NCBI GenBank assembly: GCA_903889565.1
Contig: CAISYC010000030.1
Coordinates: forward strand, 1-48,512
Direction of reading: 5' to 3'
DNA from: an uncultured beta proteobacterium
Lineage (GTDB): Bacteria; Pseudomonadota; Gammaproteobacteria; Burkholderiales; SG8-41
DNA: 48,512 nt
Under the pieces are notes generated by a model that did not search any database, had not been told where the DNA came from, and worked only from the letters and a program-made list of their open reading frames with translations. Positions 42,698 to 48,512 of this stretch are shown piece after piece. Both the position numbers and the translations under genes were made by a program. Numbering within the stretch: the first letter of the stretch is position 1; the number at the start of each line of letters is the position of its first letter.

Positions 42698-43387
42698 TTA
42701 ATGCTGCTGCCGCGTGCCGAATATCGCGGTGCCCACACGCACCATGGTCGAGCCCTCGGCGATCGCCGATTCGAGATCCGCCGACATGCCCATCGACAGG
42801 GTGTCGAGCGCGAGCCCCTGCGCGACCAGTGCGTCGCGCAGCGCGCGCAACTGGCTGAAGTAACCGCGCTGAACGCGCGGATCGTCACTGGCGGGCGGAA
42901 TCGACATCAATCCGCGCAGACAAAGTCGCGGCAATGCCGCCAGCGCGCGCGCCAGCGCCGGCGCCTCGGCGGGGGCGACGCCGCTTTTCGAGTTTTCGTC
43001 GCCGATATTGACCTGCAGACAAATCTGCAGCGGTGGCTGAGCTGCGGAACGCGCCGCCGACAGACGCTCGGCAATTCTCAGGCGATCGACGCTGTGCACC
43101 CAGTCGAAATGCGCCGCGATCTGGCGCGTCTTGTTGCTCTGGATGGGGCCGATAAAATGCCAAATCAGATCGGACTCGGCGAGCGCCGCAATCTTGTCGA
43201 TCGCTTCCTGCAGGTAATTTTCGCCAAATGCGCGTTGTCCCGCGGCGCGCGCGGCGCGCACCGCACCGGCGTCGAAGGTCTTGCTGACGGCGAGCAATTG
43301 AATGCCGGCGGGATCGCGTCCGCATTGCGCGGCAGCGGTCGCGATGCGGGCTTTCACCGCTTGCAAGTTGGCGCCGATTGTGTCCAT
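42698..43387 (-). CDS. yggS: YggS-type pyridoxal phosphate homeostasis protein
   Basis: A 229-residue PLP-binding protein with an alanine-racemase-like barrel. The PLP lysine is in LLAVSKTF, and FGENYLQEA, WHFIGPIQSNK and SMGMSADLESAI are conserved. It balances vitamin B6 and amino-acid pools and is not a racemase. ATG 43387 fits the family start; TTG 43399 would add four residues. It is divergent from pilT with about 100 bp between, the classical arrangement. Confidence 0.96.
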   Translation of the reverse strand: MDTIGANLQAVKARIATAAAQCGRDPAGIQLLAVSKTFDAGAVRAARAAGQRAFGENYLQEAIDKIAALAESDLIWHFIGPIQSNKTRQIAAHFDWVHSVDRLRIAERLSAARSAAQPPLQICLQVNIGDENSKSGVAPAEAPALARALAALPRLCLRGLMSIPPASDDPRVQRGYFSQLRALRDALVAQGLALDTLSMGMSADLESAIAEGSTMVRVGTAIFGTRQQH

Positions 43388-43486
43388 AATTTCAAGCAAT
43401 TATTCGGATTCGGGCGTGTGATTTTTCACGGTCCTTGCAGGCGTCCCCGACTTTGCCTGCCCGCCCGCTTTAACAGGGAAATTATA

Positions 43487-44527
43487 ATGGACATCTCAGA
43501 ACTGCTTGCTTTTGTGGTCAAGAACAAGGCATCCGACCTGCATTTGTCGGCCGGCCTGCCGCCGATGATTCGCGTGCACGGCGACGTGCGCCGCATCAAT
43601 CTGCCGGCGATGGACCACAAGGACGTCCACGGCATGGTGTACGACATCATGAACGACGGCCAGCGCAAGTTCTACGAAGAAAATCTGGAGTGCGACTTTT
43701 CGTTCGCGATTCCCAACCTCGCGCGCTTTCGGGTCAATGCCTTCGTCCAGCAGCGCGGCGCCGGCGCCGTGATGCGGACCATTCCGTCGAAAATCCTCTC
43801 GCTTGAAGATCTGAAGGCGCCGAAGATTTTCGGCGAGATTGCCGACCAGCCGCGCGGCATGGTGCTGGTCACCGGCCCGACCGGTTCGGGCAAATCGACC
43901 ACGCTGGCGGCGATGGTCAATCACAAGAACGAAACCGAGTACGGCCACATTCTAACGGTCGAAGACCCGATCGAGTTCGTGCACGAGGCAAAGAAATGCC
44001 TGATCAACCAGCGCGAGGTCGGCCCGCATACGCTGTCGTTCTCGAACGCGCTGCGCTCGGCGCTGCGCGAAGACCCGGACGTGATTCTGGTCGGCGAAAT
44101 GCGCGACCTCGAAACTATCCGGCTGGCGATGACCGCGGCGGAAACCGGTCACCTGGTGTTCGGCACGCTGCACACGAGTTCGGCCGCCAAGACCATCGAC
44201 CGCATCATCGACGTCTTCCCGGCGGAAGAAAAGGAAATGGTGCGCGCGATGTTGTCGGAGTCGCTGCGCGCGGTCATTTCGCAGTCGCTGCTCAAGACCA
44301 AGGACGGCGCCGGCCGTGTTGCCGCCCACGAAATCATGATCGGCACGCCGGCGATCCGCAACCTGATTCGCGAGGCCAAGGTCGCGCAGATGTACTCGGC
44401 GATCCAGACCGGCCAGTCGTTCGGCATGCAGACGCTCGACCAGAACCTGCTCGAACTGGTCAAGCGCAACATCGTTTCGGTGGACGAGGCGCGCACCAAG
44501 GCGGCCAACAAGGATAACTTCAAGTAA
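43487..44527 (+). CDS. pilT: Type IV pilus retraction ATPase
   Basis: A 346-residue hexameric ATPase that powers pilus retraction and twitching. Motifs in order are Walker A GPTGSGKST (about 131-139), the Asp box EDPIEF, Walker B LVGEMRD, the His box GHLVFGTLHT, and the PilT-specific AIRNLIRE near residue 288. ATG 43487 follows AGGGAAATTATA and gives the standard MDISELLAF start. pilU follows 46 bp later. Confidence 0.98.
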   Translation: MDISELLAFVVKNKASDLHLSAGLPPMIRVHGDVRRINLPAMDHKDVHGMVYDIMNDGQRKFYEENLECDFSFAIPNLARFRVNAFVQQRGAGAVMRTIPSKILSLEDLKAPKIFGEIADQPRGMVLVTGPTGSGKSTTLAAMVNHKNETEYGHILTVEDPIEFVHEAKKCLINQREVGPHTLSFSNALRSALREDPDVILVGEMRDLETIRLAMTAAETGHLVFGTLHTSSAAKTIDRIIDVFPAEEKEMVRAMLSESLRAVISQSLLKTKDGAGRVAAHEIMIGTPAIRNLIREAKVAQMYSAIQTGQSFGMQTLDQNLLELVKRNIVSVDEARTKAANKDNFK

Positions 44528-44573
44528 ACGCGGGCGCCGGCGGCGTTCAACACAAGGCGACAAGGGAGTCTCA

Positions 44574-45710
44574 ATGGATCGTGATCAGGCAGTCCAGTTC
44601 ATGCATAACCTGCTGCGCGCCATGCTCAGCAAAAAGGCTTCCGACTTGTTCATCACCGCGGGTTTTCCGCCGGCGTTCAAGGTCGACGGCAAGATGACGC
44701 CGGTATCGAACCAGACGCTGACGCCGCAGATGACTGCCGATCTTGCGCGCGGCATCATGAACGACAAGCAGGCCGCAGAATTCGAAGCCTCCAAGGAGTG
44801 CAACTTCGCGATCGCGCCGGCCGGTATCGGCCGCTTTCGCGTCAATGCCTTCGTGCAGCAGCAGCGGGTCGGCCTCGTCATGCGGACGATCACCACGGCG
44901 ATTCCGAATTTCGACGCGATGAAACTGCCGCCCGTGCTGAAAGACGTGGTGATGAGCAAGCGCGGCCTGATCATTTTTGTCGGCGGCACCGGCTCGGGCA
45001 AATCAACCTCGATGGCGGCGATGATCGGCTACCGCAACGAAAACAGTTACGGCCACATCATTACGATCGAAGACCCGGTCGAATATGTGCACGAACACAA
45101 AAACTGCGTGGTGACCCAGCGTGAAGTCGGTGTTGACACCGATTCGTGGGAAAACGCCCTGCACAACACCCTGCGGCAGGCGCCCGACGTCATTCTGATC
45201 GGCGAAATCCGCCACAAGGAGACGATGGAGCACGCCATCGCCTTTGCCGAAACCGGTCACCTCGCAATGGGCACCTTGCACGCCAACAGCGCCAACCAGG
45301 CGCTGGACCGCATCATCAACTTCTTCCCCGAAGAGCGTAAGCAGCAATTGCTGATGGACCTCGCGCTCAACATGCGCGCGCTGGTCGCCCAACGCCTGAT
45401 CCCGACAAAAGAGGGCAAGGGGCGCCGCGCCGCGATCGAGATCCTGCTCAATTCGCCGTTGATCCAGGACCTGATCTTCAAGGGCGAGGTCCACGAGATC
45501 AAGGCGATCATGGCGAAGTCGCGCGAACTCGGCATGCAGACCTTCGACCAGGCGCTGTTCGATTTGTACGAAGAAGGTGCGATCAGCTACGAAGATGCGC
45601 TGCGAAACGCCGACTCGGTCAACGAACTGCGGCTGAAGATCAAGCTCGAGAGCAAGGAGTCGAAAGACAAGGATGTGATGGCGGGTATCGAGCATCTCAA
45701 CATCGTTTGA
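44574..45710 (+). CDS. pilU: PilT-like accessory retraction ATPase
   Basis: A 378-residue PilT paralogue that assists PilT in pilus retraction. It has Walker A GGTGSGKST, EDPVEY, Walker B LIGEIRHKET, GHLAMGTLHA, and a longer C-terminal tail of the PilU type (KIKLESKESKDKD). AAGGGAG lies before ATG 44574. It is the second gene of the pilT-pilU operon. Type IV pili of this host could also assemble the pseudopilins encoded on the island. Confidence 0.97.
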   Translation: MDRDQAVQFMHNLLRAMLSKKASDLFITAGFPPAFKVDGKMTPVSNQTLTPQMTADLARGIMNDKQAAEFEASKECNFAIAPAGIGRFRVNAFVQQQRVGLVMRTITTAIPNFDAMKLPPVLKDVVMSKRGLIIFVGGTGSGKSTSMAAMIGYRNENSYGHIITIEDPVEYVHEHKNCVVTQREVGVDTDSWENALHNTLRQAPDVILIGEIRHKETMEHAIAFAETGHLAMGTLHANSANQALDRIINFFPEERKQQLLMDLALNMRALVAQRLIPTKEGKGRRAAIEILLNSPLIQDLIFKGEVHEIKAIMAKSRELGMQTFDQALFDLYEEGAISYEDALRNADSVNELRLKIKLESKESKDKDVMAGIEHLNIV

Positions 45711-45797
45711 TTCCGGGCGCTGCGCGCCGGAACAAACTCCGCCGGTTTGAACGGACGGCTTGGCCGCCGATCAGCCGGCGGAAAATTAAAGATCGCG

Positions 45798-45857
45798 CAA
45801 AAAGAATCTCCCTCGCCCCGCTTGCGGGGAGAGGGCAGGGGTGAGGGGCAGCACACC
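45798..45857. repeat. REP-like GC-rich hairpin element
   Basis: The stretch contains CCCCGCTTGCGGGG within CTCCCTC...GAGAGGG, followed by GGGGTGAGGGG. It forms a strong hairpin in the pilU-TauE gap and looks like the dispersed intergenic hairpins common in proteobacterial genomes. No second copy is present in this window, so repetition is inferred from memory of such elements. Confidence 0.45.
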
Positions 45858-45881
45858 CATTTCGCAGCCTGATTTAATGTG

Positions 45882-45906
45882 ACGCCGGGAACAGCCCGGC
45901 GTTTTT
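45882..45906 (+). terminator. Intrinsic terminator directly before the first TauE/SafE gene
   Basis: ACGCCGGG and CCCGGCGT form an 8-bp stem with loop AACAG, followed by a T run. It would end the pilT-pilU transcript. The next ATG is only 4 bases after the T run, leaving no room for a normal ribosome binding site. Confidence 0.7.
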
Positions 45907-45910
45907 ATTC

Positions 45911-46654
45911 ATGCACATTCCATTCGAGTGGCACAGCCTTGCCGTCAGTGCGCTGGTCGTTGCCGGCGCCTACATCGTCTTCGGCATTACTGCCTTCGGC
46001 GCCGCATTGATCACGGTGCCGGTGCTGTCCTATTTTTATCCGCTCGATTTCGTGCTGCCGATGTGTGTGCTGCTCGATGTCGCCGCCGCGCTCGCGATGG
46101 GCGCGCGCTTTTCACGCGATGCCGATCTTGCGGAGCTCAAATGGATGGCGCCGCTATGCCTCGTCGGCGCGGTGCTCGGCGTTACGCTGCTCGTGAAATT
46201 GCCGCGCCAGGCGACGCTCGCCGCGTTCGGCAGCTTTCTGCTTTTCTACGGCGTCTATACGCTGCGCCGCAAAGAGGGCGGGCGCCTCGTCAGCCGCGCG
46301 TGGGCGCCGGTAGCGGGCTTTGCCGGCGGCTTGATGGGCACCATGTTCGGCATCGGCGCGCCGCCGTATGCAATGTATCTCTCGCACCGCAAAACCGAAA
46401 AGCTGGCGCTGCGCGCCACGCTCTCCAGCATGGTTTTGCTCTCTACCACCATCCGCGCGCTGGTCTTCACCGCCGGCGGTCTGATGCTGGCTGACCGCCT
46501 GCAGATGTTCGCGATATTGCTGCCCTTCGCGCTGGTCGGTCTGTGGCTGGGTAACCGGCTGCAGGGGCGCATTTCGCGCGAGCAGCTTGGTCGCTTCATC
46601 AGCGTGCTGGTGTTGCTGATCGGCGCTTCGGTACTGATCCGGGCATTTGCCTGA
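45911..46654 (+). CDS. TauE/SafE (TSUP) family exporter 1
   Basis: A 247-residue membrane protein of the sulfite/organosulfonate exporter family, about eight helices in two inverted halves. The repeats IVFGITAFGAALITVPVLSYF and the second-half GGLMGTMFGIGAPPYAMYL carry the family's G.G...G patterns. The substrate is unknown. ATG 45911 has no ribosome binding site because a terminator hairpin abuts it; the true start or mRNA end needs mapping. It overlaps its paralogue by one base. Confidence 0.88.
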   Translation: MHIPFEWHSLAVSALVVAGAYIVFGITAFGAALITVPVLSYFYPLDFVLPMCVLLDVAAALAMGARFSRDADLAELKWMAPLCLVGAVLGVTLLVKLPRQATLAAFGSFLLFYGVYTLRRKEGGRLVSRAWAPVAGFAGGLMGTMFGIGAPPYAMYLSHRKTEKLALRATLSSMVLLSTTIRALVFTAGGLMLADRLQMFAILLPFALVGLWLGNRLQGRISREQLGRFISVLVLLIGASVLIRAFA

Positions 46655-47397
46655 TGCTGCACAATACCGAATTCTGGCTGCTTGCGCTGCCGGTGATTTT
46701 CACCGGCTACTTCATGTTCGGCATTTCGGGTTTCGGCGCCTCGCTGATCACGGTGCCACTGCTGTCGCACGTCGAGTCGCCGGCGCAGCTGCTGCCGATG
46801 CTGGTGTTGCTCGACATGAGCGCCTCGCTGATCATGGGTGCGCGTTTTCGCGCGGATATGGCGCGCCGGGAGGTGATAGGACTGATTCCGTTCACCGTGC
46901 TCGGTTGCGCGCTCGGTGTCACGCTGCTGGTGAAACTGCCGCGTGAAGCGCTGATGATCGCGATCGGCGTGTTTACGCTTTTTTACGCGGCCTACCAGCT
47001 CTACGATCCGGTTAATGTAAAACCGATCTCGCGCGCCTGGTCCGCGCCGGCCGGTTTTGTCGGCGGCATGATGGGCACGCTGTTCGGCGCCGGCGCGCCG
47101 CCCTACGTCATGTACCTGACGCGTCGCGTCATCGACAAATCAGCCCTGCGCTCGACAATTGCCGCGATGGCGGTGCTGGCGATCGGCGCGCGCCTGCTGG
47201 CCTTTACCGGTGCCGGACTCATGTTCAACGGTGAACCGTGGCTGGTTTTTCTGCTGCTCACACCCGTCGCCGGTCTCGGTCTTTATTGCGGTCACCGCGT
47301 GCATCTGCGCATCAACCGCGCGCAGATGCTGCGCGCGATTTTCGTCATGCTGCTGGTATCGGGCGGATCGCTGCTGGCGCGTGCGCTGCTGAATTAA
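46654..47397 (+). CDS. TauE/SafE (TSUP) family exporter 2
   Basis: A 247-residue paralogue of the preceding protein, equal in length and with the same motifs: FGISGFGASLITVPLLSHV near the start and GGMMGTLFGAGAPPYVMYL in the second half. Its ATG overlaps the TGA of the first gene (TGATG), so translation is coupled. The two may form a heteromeric transporter or have different substrates. Its stop overlaps the stop of the convergent 47394-47975 gene. Confidence 0.88.
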   Translation: MLHNTEFWLLALPVIFTGYFMFGISGFGASLITVPLLSHVESPAQLLPMLVLLDMSASLIMGARFRADMARREVIGLIPFTVLGCALGVTLLVKLPREALMIAIGVFTLFYAAYQLYDPVNVKPISRAWSAPAGFVGGMMGTLFGAGAPPYVMYLTRRVIDKSALRSTIAAMAVLAIGARLLAFTGAGLMFNGEPWLVFLLLTPVAGLGLYCGHRVHLRINRAQMLRAIFVMLLVSGGSLLARALLN

Positions 47398-47975
47398 CGC
47401 GGCTCCGGTTTCGCGTTCGAGCCGTCGCGGATCACCCGTCGCAGCAGTTCGCGCAGGCGGCCCTTGTGCATGAACTGCCAGTCGCCGCCGTATTCGATGT
47501 CCTCGACCATCCAGCGGCGGCCCTGTTTGATCAGGAAGACCTTGTCGGCCCAGCGCGTCGGCGCCTGGCCGCCGGCGTCGGCATGTTGCAATGTTATCGT
47601 GCAAGTCGCGCTGCCGGTCGCGCCGCGATGACATTCCTGCACGGCAAACGATTGCGCGCCTTCGAACAGCGACGTGAAGAGATCGCCCTCGACCAGCGGC
47701 GGCACGGCGTGATTCGTCACCCGCGCGTAATGTTTTTCTGCGATGTCGCCTTTCTGCAGCAACTGCAGCAGCGAGGGCGAAACGACCGGTGCAAAGCTGG
47801 CGAGTGTTCTGGCTGAAGGCACGCCGGAGACGCGGGCGTCCAGATAGACGCGATAGAATGCGGTGGCGCCGCGGTTGATATCGGTAACGGTGTCGGCATG
47901 GCCCGGCAGCGGCAACGCGATCGCAATTGCGAGCAAGGCGCAAATGGGCAAGGCAAGTCGGACTGGATACCGCAT
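47394..47975 (-). CDS. Secreted hypothetical protein
   Basis: A 193-residue protein with a Sec signal peptide: a basic start, hydrophobic ALLAIAIALPLPG and a likely cleavage after GHA near residue 27. The mature part has paired cysteines (VQECHRG and SATCTI) and a C-terminal DKVFLIKQGRRWMVEDIEYG resembling DUF3828-like or NTF2-like periplasmic domains. I cannot name the function. It is convergent with the TauE/SafE pair. Confidence 0.7.
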   Translation of the reverse strand: MRYPVRLALPICALLAIAIALPLPGHADTVTDINRGATAFYRVYLDARVSGVPSARTLASFAPVVSPSLLQLLQKGDIAEKHYARVTNHAVPPLVEGDLFTSLFEGAQSFAVQECHRGATGSATCTITLQHADAGGQAPTRWADKVFLIKQGRRWMVEDIEYGGDWQFMHKGRLRELLRRVIRDGSNAKPEPR

Positions 47976-48050
47976 GTAATTTTTAACGTCTGAAACTAAC
48001 GAGGCTGTTTATGCCTCGGTATTGGATTGCGGGGTTAGATGGCACTGCTA

Positions 48051-48365
48051 CTACTCTTCTAACGTCATTCGATCAACAAACCATTCATCGCGCTTCCGCA
48101 GCGACAACAAGGCTCTACCGTTTGCATTTGCGCCTTTTACCGCAAAGTCAATGCTCCCATCTTTTTTTGTTAAGCGAAACGAGCGCAACGATAGATCGTT
48201 GATTGCCCCAAACCTCGCCGTTGCTTCCGGAGCATTGCGAACATACTCGGATGCGACAACATATGCTTCGAAATTTAATGCCCATAGCCACGCAGAAGCG
48301 CCGCCAATAAGTCCTATCGCAACACTCGCAATAAGCCAACGTCTACTTTGTGCTCGACGTCCCAT
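48051..48365 (-). CDS. Small membrane-anchored protein, Coa1-like
   Basis: A 104-residue protein with one N-terminal membrane helix (about residues 10-30) and a periplasmic domain with the pattern VVASEYVRNAPEATARFG, IDFAVKGANANGRALLSL and ending DRMTLEE. This resembles the cytochrome-oxidase-assembly Coa1-like family of bacterial proteins, but I hold this loosely. It appears as a single gene. Nothing is seen in the 147 bp that follow it to the window end. Confidence 0.6.
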   Translation of the reverse strand: MGRRAQSRRWLIASVAIGLIGGASAWLWALNFEAYVVASEYVRNAPEATARFGAINDLSLRSFRLTKKDGSIDFAVKGANANGRALLSLRKRDEWFVDRMTLEE

Positions 48366-48512
48366 ACCATCTAACGAATAGGATTTTATCCGTCGTGCGA
48401 AAGCATGGCGGATAAAATCGGTTGGACTGAACCGCTGGATATGGGGCGAGGCGGTTTGGAGTTTGTAAGGTGGATGGGGTGGCGCGCGGTGGCTGTAAAG
48501 GGCGGGAGATGA

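Overview
The window reads as a piece of a betaproteobacterial chromosome carrying one integrated mobile element. The chromosomal part is GC-rich. It has neighbourhoods typical of Betaproteobacteria: nadD-rsfS-rlmH-maf-rng, yggS-proC-yggT-yggU divergent from pilT-pilU, aceE-aceF, and a class I PHA synthase. I cannot name the genus from sequence alone.

Region 1 (1-200) is a chromosomal edge. It holds what looks like the first codons of a transposase reading off the left end, several copies of a short repeat, and a promoter for a tRNA-Arg(CCG).

Region 2 (198-17447) is a ~17.2 kb integrative element bounded by two identical complete copies of that tRNA gene. A tyrosine integrase sits just inside the left copy, and matching 17-bp direct repeats lie inside both ends, as expected for integrase arm sites. 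The replication module is a RepB/AEP-type primase, a P4-type helicase, and two ~85 % identical 104-bp copies of an iteron-bearing sequence in inverted orientation 7.1 kb apart, resembling the two-part origin (ori and crr) of P4-like satellites. Accessory genes include a DUF5131 (Gp37/Gp68) protein, a ParB-like protein, an RNase HI, a stand-alone RseA-type anti-sigma factor, and a HEPN / NucS-like DUF5655 / membrane-protein operon. There are also ArdC-like and RadC-like proteins, a DUF1071 single-strand annealing protein, and a four-gene pseudopilin operon divergent from an XRE regulator with a palindromic operator. No capsid, tail, portal or terminase gene is visible, so it is a plasmid- or satellite-like island rather than a full prophage.

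Region 3 (17546-26325) is metabolic: an OsmC-like protein, an MFS transporter, and a leftward cluster that includes HMG-CoA lyase, an enoyl-CoA hydratase, a macro-domain protein and a DsbA-like isomerase. A MerR-family regulator (LiuR-like by context) and phaC follow. Related palindromes lie before both the catabolic cluster and phaC, linking acyl-CoA breakdown to polyhydroxyalkanoate storage.

Region 4 (26731-36861) is housekeeping: pyruvate dehydrogenase E1 and E2, nadD, rsfS, rlmH, maf, rng, a small unknown gene and a polyphosphate:AMP phosphotransferase.

Region 5 (36878-43387, leftward) is yggS-proC-yggT-yggU followed by two tandem dynamin-like proteins. The distal one keeps its GTPase motifs. 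The proximal one has lost every one of them while staying collinear, so it looks like a pseudo-GTPase partner. I regard this pair as the most interesting candidate system in the chromosome.

Region 6 (43487-48512) carries pilT, pilU, two tandem TauE/SafE-family exporters, a secreted protein and a small membrane protein.
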